Part shown: positions 9,181 through 17,562 of the stretch, piece after piece
Layout of the letters: every line of letters begins with the position of its first letter
Numbering within the stretch: the first letter of the stretch is position 1
Origin: Capnocytophaga leadbetteri
GTDB lineage: Bacteria > Bacteroidota > Bacteroidia > Flavobacteriales > Flavobacteriaceae
Assembly: GCF_003054025.1 (NCBI RefSeq)
Contig: NZ_QBKG01000001.1
Coordinates: 186,001-250,000, forward strand
DNA length: 64,000 nt
Direction of reading: 5' to 3'
Made by a program: the position numbers and the translations under genes
The notes under the pieces: model-generated
Database searches by the model: none
The model's input: only the letters and a program-made list of their open reading frames with translations
What the model was told of the DNA's origin: nothing

Positions 9181-10572
9181 TTATCCGATAATAGTACCTG
9201 CAATAGTTGCTGATAGCAATGATGCTAAGGTGCCGCCTAAAACTGCTTTTAGGCCGAATTCTGAAAGGGTTTTGCGTTGGTTAGGGGCGAGGGCTCCAAT
9301 GCCTCCTATTTGAATGCCTATAGAGGCAAAGTTAGCAAATCCGCAGAGCATATAGGTAGCAATCATCACTGATTTATTGTATAACAAATGAGGTTCACTA
9401 GTTAGGTCTTTTAGAACCCCTAATTGTGTATAAGCTACAAACTCAGAAGAAGCGAGTTTAATACCAAGTAGTTGCCCCATTAGCATTACGTCTTCTTTAC
9501 CAATACCTATCAGCCACATTACGGGAGAGAAGATAGTGCCGAGTATCATTTCGAGAGATAATCCACTTTGATAAGGAGTATTGGCTGCAATTATATCATT
9601 AAGAGTGGTTAAATTGCCAATCCAGTTGAAAATGCAGTTTATCATCGCGATAAGTGCTACGAATACAAGTAACATAGCCCCTACGTTGGCAGCTAATTTT
9701 AGTCCGTCAGTGGTGCCATTAGCTATAGCATCGAGTATGTTAGAACCTACATTCTCCATTGATACGTGAGAGTCATTAGAGAACTGCTCTGTTTGTGGGC
9801 ATAATATTTTAGAAATAACAATAGCACCAGGCGCGGCCATTACTGAAGCTGCTAATAGATGTCGAGCAAAAAGCAATCGCATCTGTGGGTCATCACCTCC
9901 TAGATATTGTATGTATGAAGCCATTACACCTCCTGCTACAGTAGCCATTCCACCAATCATCACAAGGAGGATTTCAGAGCGGGTCATTTTGGGTAGGTAG
10001 GCTTTAATCATCAGAGGGGCTTCGGTTTGTCCTAAAAATATATTGCCAGTTACAGATAGACTTTCTGCTCCGGAGATGTTTAGTAGCTTAGAAAGTGCCC
10101 ATGCCATTGCTTTTACAACTATTTGTATTACCCCTAAGTAGAAAAGTAGAGAGGTAAGGGCGGAGAAAAAGATGATAGTAGGCAATACTTGAAAGACAAA
10201 TATGTAGCCGAAAGATTGAGTGTCGAGTAGATTGCCTAATAAGAATTGGCTACCAGCACGGGTGAAATCGAGGATTAGTACGAATATACTCCCCACAGCA
10301 TCAAAACCTTTCTGTATAAAATTGACTTTTAAGATACCTACAGCGATACATAACTGTAATAATAAGCCAATACCTACAGTGCGCCAATTCACAGCACGGC
10401 GGTTATTGCTAAAGAGATAAGCTATGAGGAGAATGGCTACCATTCCTAATGCACCACGCCATAAGCCTTCTATTGTGAATCCTTGGCTTTCAATAAAATT
10501 GGCGGGTTGAGCGTTACTTATCGCTGGAGAGAGGAAGAAGAGACTTCCTAAAGTAATTGTTAGTTCTTTCAT
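9181..10572 (-). CDS. NupC/CNT family nucleoside transporter
   Basis: A concentrative nucleoside transporter that imports nucleosides across the inner membrane with H+ or Na+. The 463-residue product has an N-terminal hydrophobic segment, about nine to ten membrane helices, the nucleoside-site motif GQTEAPL (residues 181-187), and the second conserved motif FANFASIGIQIGGIGA near the C-terminus. The first 22 residues end in SNAQ and resemble a signal peptide, a feature seen in some Bacteroidota members. It lies 15 bases after the bifunctional-nuclease-family gene and is probably co-transcribed with it. Cation and substrate preference cannot be read from the sequence. Confidence 0.9.
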   Translation of the reverse strand: MKELTITLGSLFFLSPAISNAQPANFIESQGFTIEGLWRGALGMVAILLIAYLFSNNRRAVNWRTVGIGLLLQLCIAVGILKVNFIQKGFDAVGSIFVLILDFTRAGSQFLLGNLLDTQSFGYIFVFQVLPTIIFFSALTSLLFYLGVIQIVVKAMAWALSKLLNISGAESLSVTGNIFLGQTEAPLMIKAYLPKMTRSEILLVMIGGMATVAGGVMASYIQYLGGDDPQMRLLFARHLLAASVMAAPGAIVISKILCPQTEQFSNDSHVSMENVGSNILDAIANGTTDGLKLAANVGAMLLVFVALIAMINCIFNWIGNLTTLNDIIAANTPYQSGLSLEMILGTIFSPVMWLIGIGKEDVMLMGQLLGIKLASSEFVAYTQLGVLKDLTSEPHLLYNKSVMIATYMLCGFANFASIGIQIGGIGALAPNQRKTLSEFGLKAVLGGTLASLLSATIAGTIIG

Positions 10573-10587
10573 CTATAATATAATTGT

Positions 10588-11199
10588 TTAAAAAGTACTG
10601 TTTCGTTTAGAAATTTCGTCACGGATGTGAGCGGCAATCTCATAATCTTCGTTCTCAATACAATCATTAAGCATCTTTTTAAGCTCTGTTAGTGAGTATT
10701 TAGAATAACGATTTCTGGTGCCATCGTTTTCCTCTTCTATATCATCTAAAGAGGGGCTCACAGGGTTTTGATTTTCCTCATTGAGGAGGGGAATGTAGAT
10801 GCCGGCTTTTTGCACAATATCTTTATAGGTATAGATAGGGGCATTAAATCGGAGTGCGAGAGCAATAGCATCGCTGGTGCGGGCATCAATAGTACGCTCT
10901 TCACCATTCTGAATACATAGCATATTAGAATAGAAAATTCCTTCCTCTAACTTGTAAATTACGACTCTTTTCACTTTGATATGAAAAGCATCGGCGAATA
11001 TTTTGAAGAGGTCGTGAGTAAGAGGTCGAGGAGGAATAATATTCTTTTCAAGCTCTAACGCAATTGACTGGGCTTCAAAGGCACCTATTACAATAGGAAG
11101 TTTTAAATCAGACTCTAATTCGTGCATTATCAGTACAAAGGCATCGTTTTGAGATTGATTGTATGAAATTCTTTTAATAAAAAGCCGTACTAAATCCAT
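10588..11199 (-). CDS. Bifunctional nuclease family protein (BFN/DUF151) with UVR motif
   Basis: The 203-residue product has a BFN/DUF151 domain in residues 1-135 (EAQSIALELE; RTSDAIALALRFNAPIY, where the RTSDAIALA block is diagnostic). It is followed by an acidic linker and a C-terminal UVR-type helical hairpin (TELKKMLNDCIENEDYEIAA), the motif used in UvrB-UvrC contact. The family was named for a nuclease activity shown for plant and mycobacterial members; the function in Bacteroidota is not established. It is the first gene of a two-gene operon with the nucleoside transporter. Confidence 0.88.
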   Translation of the reverse strand: MDLVRLFIKRISYNQSQNDAFVLIMHELESDLKLPIVIGAFEAQSIALELEKNIIPPRPLTHDLFKIFADAFHIKVKRVVIYKLEEGIFYSNMLCIQNGEERTIDARTSDAIALALRFNAPIYTYKDIVQKAGIYIPLLNEENQNPVSPSLDDIEEENDGTRNRYSKYSLTELKKMLNDCIENEDYEIAAHIRDEISKRNSTF

Positions 11200-11234
11200 T
11201 GGTATATTGCCAGTCTAAAGTTGGAATTGGGCTG

Positions 11235-11266
11235 TAAAGATACTACAAAAAAAGATAACTACCAAA
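11235..11266 (-). promoter_or_regulatory. Probable promoter for the BFN-nucleoside transporter pair
   Basis: On the minus strand TATCTTTA (11242 to 11235) is one base off the TAnnTTTG box and has TTTGG about 23 bases upstream (11266 to 11262). It lies about 36 bases before the start codon of the BFN gene. The rest of the 223-base gap 11200-11422 holds no gene that I can see. Confidence 0.4.
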
Positions 11267-11422
11267 GATTTTGAATGTTATTTTCATAAGAAAGTACGAA
11301 GAGGTTGTTAAAAAAGTTAATTCTAAAAGTTTGGAGATAGTATATTCTTAGGCAAAAAGTGAGATTTTTATAATATGTATGTATTAGAAAATGAGGTAGT
11401 TATGATAATGAAAGTAGAATAT

Positions 11423-11456
11423 AAAAAAGCTGCTCCCTCAAAGAAGGAGCAGCCTT
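11423..11456 (-). terminator. Intrinsic terminator of the recF-NlpE operon
   Basis: Read leftward, GGAGCAGC-type arms (11429-11436 with 11446-11453, 8 bp, 9-base loop) are followed by a run of T (complement of A at 11423-11428). It lies 14 bases after the stop of the last gene of the long leftward operon. Confidence 0.85.
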
Positions 11457-11470
11457 GTGCTAACGAAGCT

Positions 11471-11917
11471 CTATTGCTGTTGTATTTGCTTAGTAAGGGT
11501 GTATTGAGCAGCCATTTCAGGCTCTTTGCCGTCTTCGCCCACTAATATAATGCTACTGTCAGACTTCAGAAGGAAATAAGATTTTTCACCGCTTTCAGAA
11601 GTAAGGGTAAGGATATTTTCATTCTTAGTTACTTTACCTTCTTCTTTAGCACGAAAGTCCTTAGAGGCACACTCTTCTTGTTTCACATAAGTGTCATCAG
11701 CGTAGAGATGAATAACAGTAGCCATTCCACCACAATCAGCAGCTGGAAGTGTTCCTACATAAGTAGTTATTACTTCAGGGATTTGTTTCTCATCAGCAGG
11801 GGTGGTCATCATAGCGCTTTCAGTGGTGTTGGTCATCGTATTGTTTTGAGACCCATTGTTTTGGCAAGCAGCAAATAATAAAGCGATTGCTCCTAATGTT
11901 AAAATGTTTTTCTTCAT
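11471..11917 (-). CDS. NlpE-like lipoprotein
   Basis: The 148-residue product has a lipoprotein signal peptide with lipobox LFAAC (Cys19), a Ser/Thr/Asn-rich linker, and an NlpE N-terminal-type domain (YVGTLPAADCGGMATVIHLY near residue 52, then TYVKQEE). In enterobacterial NlpE the first part of this motif is CxxC; here only the second cysteine is kept. NlpE is an outer-membrane lipoprotein that signals envelope stress to the kinase CpxA. This gene lies 13 bases downstream of a sensor kinase gene, which makes a similar partnership possible but unproven. It is the last gene before the terminator. Confidence 0.75.
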   Translation of the reverse strand: MKKNILTLGAIALLFAACQNNGSQNNTMTNTTESAMMTTPADEKQIPEVITTYVGTLPAADCGGMATVIHLYADDTYVKQEECASKDFRAKEEGKVTKNENILTLTSESGEKSYFLLKSDSSIILVGEDGKEPEMAAQYTLTKQIQQQ

Positions 11918-11930
11918 AAATATAATGTTT

Positions 11931-13394
11931 TTATGTTTGATTCGTTCTCAAAAAATGTGCCAATACAGCTGTAAATTCGCTTCCTTTTCCCACTTCAGAA
12001 GTAAAAGAGATAGTACCTCCATACGAAAGAATGATATTTTTTACCATTGCTAAGCCTAAACCACTGCCGCTAGTTTTGGTGGTAAAACGAGGTTCAAAAA
12101 TTTTATCTCGGTCAGTTTCGCTTATACCTATGCCATTGTCTTTTACTTTTAAGGTAATGCAGTCATTGTCTTTGTACAGCGACACTTCTATACGCGGCAT
12201 TGGGGTATTTTCAGTAGCTTGCATAGCATTTTTCACTAAGTTGGTAACCACACGCCCTAGTTGGTCACGGTCAAAAACAGCTGTGATATCGCTGTCAGAA
12301 TACGTAAAATGGATATAATCAGTATTAAAAATATCTAAAGTGCGCTTGATAACGGGTACAAAGTTGAAGTTTTCGTCATTTTTAGCAGGCATATTAGTAA
12401 GGGCTGAAAAAGCGGTTGAAATATTGCTAAGAATGTCGATTTGCTGAATAAGTGATTCACAAAATTCGTTAGTGAGCTCACTTGATTGGGTTTCTCTGTT
12501 GGCTTTTCGCTGGAAACTTTGCACCGATAGACGCATAGGTGTTAGCGGATTTTTGATTTCGTGGGCTACTTGTTTTGCCATCTCTCGCCACGCCTGTTCA
12601 CGCTCCGACTGCGCTAAGAGAGCCTTGCTATTCTCAATCTCATCAATCATAGCATTATAGGCACTTACTAATTCAGAAATTTCGGCAGGAGCAGACTTAA
12701 GGGTTATTTTCTCATTACGTGATAGTAGGCGAGTTTTATCTAACCGTTGTTCAATGGTTTTTAATGACTTAGTGATATATTTAGAGATGAAATAAGCCAC
12801 TATAAGGGCTACAATAAGCAGTGAAAAATAGACAATAGCAAGGTTGTATAACGAACCTTCTAAAGCGCGCTCATTGAAAGTATCATTCTCAAAATAAGGA
12901 ATGCTAAGGATAGCAATGGGCTTAAATTGTAGATCAGTAATATAGCTATAAGAAGTTTGGTAGCCTCTGCCTGCCACCTCGTGATGCTCTGCAATACGTT
13001 TATTTAGGGTAGAAGAGAGCTGCTGAAGCACTGAGGGAGGAATGAAAAAAGCATCTTGGTCAGGTGAAAGGGATGCTTTAGAACTTTTTAGCAAGATACC
13101 GTCGAGGTCGTAGAGAGCAAAGTTTAGGTTTTGGATATTGGCAATAGTGTATATGTCCTCTCTGAAAATGAGAGGAATATAAGGGGTCTCGACAGGGAAA
13201 GTTGTTTGAGAGAATACGTATTGTATCTGCATCTTTATTTGGTTCTCCTTGTCAATCAGACGCTCATCGTGGTACTCAAGTGCTTGCTGACGGTATTGCC
13301 CTACTAACACGAATGCTAAAAGAGCAAATGACACCAACACTAAGAGTGTCATACTCAAGAAAATCTGGAAGCGCAGTGAATTCTTCTTAAACAT
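11931..13394 (-). CDS. Membrane sensor histidine kinase (NtrY-like)
   Basis: The 487-residue product has a membrane segment at about 12-32, a periplasmic sensing region to about 183, a second segment at about 184-205, a HAMP region to about 265, and a kinase core. The H box is VAHEIKNPLTPMRLS (His278), the N box LVKNAMQATEN, and the G boxes VKDNGIGI and GSGLGLAMVKNI. All catalytic motifs are present, so it should autophosphorylate. The HAMP plus HEIKNPLTPMRLS pattern resembles NtrY kinases. No response regulator gene is nearby. Its neighbours in the operon are a SPOR protein upstream and an NlpE-like lipoprotein downstream, suggesting an envelope-sensing role by inference. Confidence 0.9.
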   Translation of the reverse strand: MFKKNSLRFQIFLSMTLLVLVSFALLAFVLVGQYRQQALEYHDERLIDKENQIKMQIQYVFSQTTFPVETPYIPLIFREDIYTIANIQNLNFALYDLDGILLKSSKASLSPDQDAFFIPPSVLQQLSSTLNKRIAEHHEVAGRGYQTSYSYITDLQFKPIAILSIPYFENDTFNERALEGSLYNLAIVYFSLLIVALIVAYFISKYITKSLKTIEQRLDKTRLLSRNEKITLKSAPAEISELVSAYNAMIDEIENSKALLAQSEREQAWREMAKQVAHEIKNPLTPMRLSVQSFQRKANRETQSSELTNEFCESLIQQIDILSNISTAFSALTNMPAKNDENFNFVPVIKRTLDIFNTDYIHFTYSDSDITAVFDRDQLGRVVTNLVKNAMQATENTPMPRIEVSLYKDNDCITLKVKDNGIGISETDRDKIFEPRFTTKTSGSGLGLAMVKNIILSYGGTISFTSEVGKGSEFTAVLAHFLRTNQT

Positions 13395-13418
13395 AATATT
13401 CCCCTCTTATAAAGAAGC

Positions 13419-13775
13419 TTATTTTAACCCTACTACAAAAGCTGCTGGGTAAGTCTTTTTGATTTCAAAAAGGTTTTTTTCTGCTTCCAAACGGGTGCGG
13501 AAGCTCCCTACACGTACTTTGTAATTAGGTGATTCAAATGATAGAAGCACAGGGTACTGCTTAAAGGTATTTTTAGCTTCTAAAAGGGTTTTGTTGGCTT
13601 CAGTGATATTGCCGTTGTAAATCTGCACTTGAAAAGCACTTTCATTTCGGGCTACTTCTTTTTTTAGTTCCATTGCTTCAGCAATGTTTGCTTCTTGATT
13701 GATAGTTACTTGTGCATAGCCGCCAGCAACGCATAGTGTAAATAAGGTAGTAGCAATCAAAAGATTTAGTTTCAT
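13419..13775 (-). CDS. Secreted SPOR-domain protein
   Basis: The 118-residue product has a signal peptide (residues 1-21, ending GGYAQ) and a C-terminal SPOR-like domain (YKVRVGSFRTRLEAEKNL, about residues 84-101). SPOR domains bind denuded septal peptidoglycan, so a periplasmic role near the division site is plausible. It lies 22 bases after the membrane protein gene and 24 bases before the sensor kinase in the same operon. Confidence 0.8.
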   Translation of the reverse strand: MKLNLLIATTLFTLCVAGGYAQVTINQEANIAEAMELKKEVARNESAFQVQIYNGNITEANKTLLEAKNTFKQYPVLLSFESPNYKVRVGSFRTRLEAEKNLFEIKKTYPAAFVVGLK

Positions 13776-13797
13776 AGATAATTGAATTTTTTAAAGG

Positions 13798-14475
13798 TTA
13801 TTTCGTTTTTTTTATTTTCCAATATAGTTTGTTAAACACAAAGCCTGCCATAAATAACAGAAAGAAAAAGAGAAAAGTATTTCCTAATATCTTAAAGTTG
13901 ATAGGCTCTGATTGTGGCACATAGATAATTTGCCCGTTAGCAGTACTCACTAATCCTAAAAGGGTAATGAGTAGGCTGACTAAGAAATGGAGCTCCAAAC
14001 GCAGGTCTTTTTCAGGTAATAGCTTACGGATACCAAAGGCTCCTAAGATGATAAACACAAGTGAAATCACGCCTACTCCTATAGCTATTTGTTCAAAGGA
14101 TACTCCTGTATAGTAAAAAATGCATTGGGTGAGTATGTAGAACAAAGCAGGGAAAATAAGCAAGTTAGGGTACCATTGCAGTATTTTATTCCATCGACTT
14201 TCTTTTCCTTTAAAAATACTGCGCAATGAGGTAAAGCAAAACGCCATACATACTGCAGTCTCTATGGTGAGTAGTACCGTTATATTGCTCAATACACGAG
14301 GGTTGTTGAGCATAGCCTCTAAGGTTACTTGCGATTGTTCAGAAGCAAAATCTGTAGAGAGCCATACAAATAGGAAGATAATACTACCAAACAAGGCTGT
14401 TTGCCACACTTTCCAGAAGCTGAGCTTTAGCACCAGATTGATAACTATAAAGGCGGTGAGTATTGCTATTACCAT
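13798..14475 (-). CDS. Conserved membrane protein of unknown function
   Basis: I do not recognise a family for this 225-residue protein. It has about seven hydrophobic segments (near residues 3-22, 26-45, 62-82, 100-118, 128-148, 165-180 and 195-213) and a short basic C-terminus (KLYWKIKKTK). No catalytic motif is visible. It is 9 bases downstream of pyrR and 22 bases upstream of the SPOR gene, so it is certainly translated from the same message. A structural or transport role in the inner membrane is all that can be said. Confidence 0.75.
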   Translation of the reverse strand: MVIAILTAFIVINLVLKLSFWKVWQTALFGSIIFLFVWLSTDFASEQSQVTLEAMLNNPRVLSNITVLLTIETAVCMAFCFTSLRSIFKGKESRWNKILQWYPNLLIFPALFYILTQCIFYYTGVSFEQIAIGVGVISLVFIILGAFGIRKLLPEKDLRLELHFLVSLLITLLGLVSTANGQIIYVPQSEPINFKILGNTFLFFFLLFMAGFVFNKLYWKIKKTK

Positions 14476-14484
14476 AATAATCTG

Positions 14485-15030
14485 CTATTTATCAATTACA
14501 TATACAGCGTCTTCTCCTTCTTTTTCTTTCCAATGTACCACTACCCGTTCTTGGTTGATAGCATCTACTTGCTTACCGCTGTAGTCAGGCTGTATGGGCA
14601 GGTGCCTACTGAAGCGTCTGTCAATAAGCACTAATAGTTCTATTTCGGCAGGTCTACCAAACGATTGAATAGCTGATAGGGCAGCCCTAATACTTCTTCC
14701 GGTGTATAACACATCGTCTATAAACACTACTTTCTTATCTTCTACAATAAAATCAATAGCGGTAGAGTTTGCTTCTAAGGGGCGTGCATTACGCCTAAAA
14801 TCATCGCGGAAAAAGGTAATGTCGAGTATCCCAAAAGGAATATTCGTTATTCCGTATTCTGTGGTGAGTAGTTGCAGCAAACGCTTAGCTAATGAGGTAC
14901 CACGTGGCTGGATACCGATAAAAACAGTATTAGCAAAATCGCTATGGTTTTCTATCAGTTCACACGCTAAGCGGTGCAGCATTATCTTTATCTCATTCTC
15001 TGTGAGTATTTGTTTCTTATAGGTGTTCAT
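14485..15030 (-). CDS. pyrR: PyrR-type phosphoribosyltransferase
   Basis: The 181-residue product is a type I phosphoribosyltransferase with the PRPP loop VVFIDDVLYTGRSI (about residues 99-112), the PyrR-like GIQPRGTSLAKRL and the C-terminal VDAINQERVVVHW. In Gram-positive bacteria PyrR is an RNA-binding attenuator of pyr operons and a weak uracil phosphoribosyltransferase. No pyrimidine gene or attenuator was seen in this window, so here it may mainly act as a uracil phosphoribosyltransferase. The gene is embedded in the recF operon, 3 bases after the O-antigen-ligase-like gene. Confidence 0.9.
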   Translation of the reverse strand: MNTYKKQILTENEIKIMLHRLACELIENHSDFANTVFIGIQPRGTSLAKRLLQLLTTEYGITNIPFGILDITFFRDDFRRNARPLEANSTAIDFIVEDKKVVFIDDVLYTGRSIRAALSAIQSFGRPAEIELLVLIDRRFSRHLPIQPDYSGKQVDAINQERVVVHWKEKEGEDAVYVIDK

Positions 15031-15033
15031 TTT

Positions 15034-17529
15034 CTAAAAAGTAAGCGAATTTAGGTTCTTTTGGGCGTCAGCATTCCCTTCGCTAGCAGCTTTCTGAAAG
15101 AAAACTTTAGCGTTGTTTTTATCGCCTATCATATAGTAGCACGAAGCGCGATAGTTATTGAGAACAGGGTCTATAGGGTTACCTAAGCTCTCCATCTGGT
15201 TGATGTCAGCAATTACTTTTTGGTACTGCTGTAGGTTGTAATAGCTATAAGCACGTAGGCGATACGCATCAGCATGGGCAGGTACTTTTTCTAAAAACTT
15301 AGTAAAGGCTTCTACCGCTTCAGGATAACGCTTGTTGTTGTATAAATTTACAGCTTCTACGTATAGAGGAGTAAACTGCTCTACTTGCAAGCGCGAAGTT
15401 AGTTTGATGCGATTATTTACAATATCTTGGTTGTTAGGTAGATATACGTAAGCGCTATCTAAGGTAGCCTTAGCATCAGCTATTAGGTTGTTCTTCTCTT
15501 GTAGGTAAGCCAAAGCATTCCACGCCTGTGCCTCCGTGCGCTTGTTAGCTAACGCCTCACGATCTACATCTATATGAAATTTCTTCAGTGTATTTTTCCA
15601 TTTAGGAGTTACAACAGTAGTATCTTTCTCTAATCCTAAAAACTGCTTCAATAGTTTTATTGATTCTTGCTCTTTGCCCATATTGTTGAGGGCAAAAGTT
15701 TCCAAGTTAAGACTTCCAAAGAAGTTCGGCTTAATCATACGGGCTTTATGAGCGTATTTGTAGATACTATCATTGTTCTTCTCAGGCTCCATAAAGTAAG
15801 ACACCGCCATAAAATACTCAGGACGTGCATCGTATGGGTGGTAGTGTATCGAGCGCAATATCTTGCGAGCCTCTTCAAACTTCTGCTCGTCTATCAAGTA
15901 GCGTGCTTTTTCTACATCTACAGGTTCAGCTACTGCTGTCAGGTTAGGAATGCGCGGATACTCGCGTATCAGATATTCAGCAGGTGATTTGGTCGGACGT
16001 ACGTTTTGCTGTTCTTCTTTTACCATACGTTGCATCTTCGATGAGTCAAAGTACATACGCTCTACTACTACGTTCATTACGGCTACTACTGCCGCTACCA
16101 TACCTATAAAGCCAATGGCTGTCAAAGGCAATTTCTTCTCTTCTTTGTTATTTTTCTTGTAATACAATACAGCTAAGCCCACAGCAGTTCCCACGTAAAT
16201 ACTAAAGAGCGCTTGTATTTCAGGGCGGTCTTGAGGGAAGTTAAAAAAAGCATCAAACGAGTAGGCAAAAAGCCCAAACAGAGGCAAGAAGAACCATTGT
16301 TCTTTCTTACTGTCTTTCTCTTTATAAGTACCCCACAAGAAGTAGTAAGCGGCTAAAAAGAATATAGTGATGAAAGCTAAGCCCGCAAAAATACCTGCTT
16401 CAGCAGTAAGCTCCAAAAAGTCATTGTGGTTTTTGTACATATAGATATAGTGCGGACTATATGAATTCTCATATTGCAAGAAGCGTACCTTCCAGTTGCC
16501 TATCCCTACCCCTAATATTGGGTTATTAGGTATCATATCAGTAGCGGTGATAACCCAAGCAGTTTTACGCAGGTTGTTACTTGAGTTTTCTTGGTTAGCC
16601 ACCTCTGCCAAACGAGCCCCAAAGCTAGTACTTTGGCGTATCTGTTGTGGATACATAAAGTTTTGTACAAAAGTAAATATTCCAAAAGCTAGCACCACTA
16701 AACCTACGTGTATGAGTACTTTACCTCCTGTTTCTCGTTTTTTTCTAATGAAGTAATCAATAATGCCATAAATAGCAAATATCACCACGGTGAGTATCGT
16801 AGCCAAGTAGAAAGCACGTGTACTCATAAAGAAGATGGCCAACGTACCTACAAGTATTCCTATTCCCCCTAATAATCTGTAGAGTGTCTTTTTGTTGAAG
16901 TAAAACAACCAAATAGCAAAAGGTATTTTGATAAACATAGCCGATGCCAAGATGTTTTTGTTAGAGTAACCACCTTTGATGTTGTAGTCGCTACTGATAC
17001 CTCTAATAATGTCTTTTACCCCTCCCATCGTGACTAAGAAATCGTAAAAAAGCAGCAAAGTCATCGCTACAGCCAAGGGGGCTAAGCTCTTTTTGTTGTA
17101 AATCACTAAGGCTGATACCATCCAAGCAGCGGTAAAGGTAACGAATATCTTAGAGTAATGCAGTATCGCCTCTTCTATATCGATAGCTTTAGTGAAAGAT
17201 AACAGCGCAAATACCATTATAATACTATAGGCTATTCCTATTTTATTGTTGAAAAAGCCAAATAACACTTGGGTACGCTCTCTAAAGTCTTTTATCAGAA
17301 AAACCATTGCCACTACTACTAAGTTTAGAATAGCAAAGGTGTAGAATTTAGAAGCGTTAGAGTCAAAAGCCATCCAGTTAGGCGTGATAACAGTCACATA
17401 GCCGTAAGCTATTAGCAGCAAACTAGTCAATAGGTTCAGTGCCGAATTATCACTATTAGTAGCTACGGTAGTTTTAGCTGTGGTGGTGTGTGGTGCTTGT
17501 TTCTGAGTTGTTGCTTTTTTGTTGCTCAT
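15034..17529 (-). CDS. O-antigen-ligase-like membrane protein with TPR repeats
   Basis: The 831-residue product has an N-terminal membrane part of about 12 helices (residues 25-465) with a Wzy_C/O-antigen ligase region. A large periplasmic loop precedes YKNHNDFLELTAEAGIFAG, a motif typical of WaaL-type ligases. From about residue 530 to the end it has tetratricopeptide repeats (for example RYPEAVEAFTKFLEKVPAHA). WaaL-type proteins join polysaccharide to lipid A core or to proteins; the TPR part may position a partner. Related Bacteroidota proteins also serve general protein O-glycosylation, so the acceptor is uncertain. It sits between recF and pyrR. Confidence 0.82.
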   Translation of the reverse strand: MSNKKATTQKQAPHTTTAKTTVATNSDNSALNLLTSLLLIAYGYVTVITPNWMAFDSNASKFYTFAILNLVVVAMVFLIKDFRERTQVLFGFFNNKIGIAYSIIMVFALLSFTKAIDIEEAILHYSKIFVTFTAAWMVSALVIYNKKSLAPLAVAMTLLLFYDFLVTMGGVKDIIRGISSDYNIKGGYSNKNILASAMFIKIPFAIWLFYFNKKTLYRLLGGIGILVGTLAIFFMSTRAFYLATILTVVIFAIYGIIDYFIRKKRETGGKVLIHVGLVVLAFGIFTFVQNFMYPQQIRQSTSFGARLAEVANQENSSNNLRKTAWVITATDMIPNNPILGVGIGNWKVRFLQYENSYSPHYIYMYKNHNDFLELTAEAGIFAGLAFITIFFLAAYYFLWGTYKEKDSKKEQWFFLPLFGLFAYSFDAFFNFPQDRPEIQALFSIYVGTAVGLAVLYYKKNNKEEKKLPLTAIGFIGMVAAVVAVMNVVVERMYFDSSKMQRMVKEEQQNVRPTKSPAEYLIREYPRIPNLTAVAEPVDVEKARYLIDEQKFEEARKILRSIHYHPYDARPEYFMAVSYFMEPEKNNDSIYKYAHKARMIKPNFFGSLNLETFALNNMGKEQESIKLLKQFLGLEKDTTVVTPKWKNTLKKFHIDVDREALANKRTEAQAWNALAYLQEKNNLIADAKATLDSAYVYLPNNQDIVNNRIKLTSRLQVEQFTPLYVEAVNLYNNKRYPEAVEAFTKFLEKVPAHADAYRLRAYSYYNLQQYQKVIADINQMESLGNPIDPVLNNYRASCYYMIGDKNNAKVFFQKAASEGNADAQKNLNSLTF

Positions 17530-17562
17530 TTCTTATTATGATTTGTTAGTAGGGTTCAAAGG

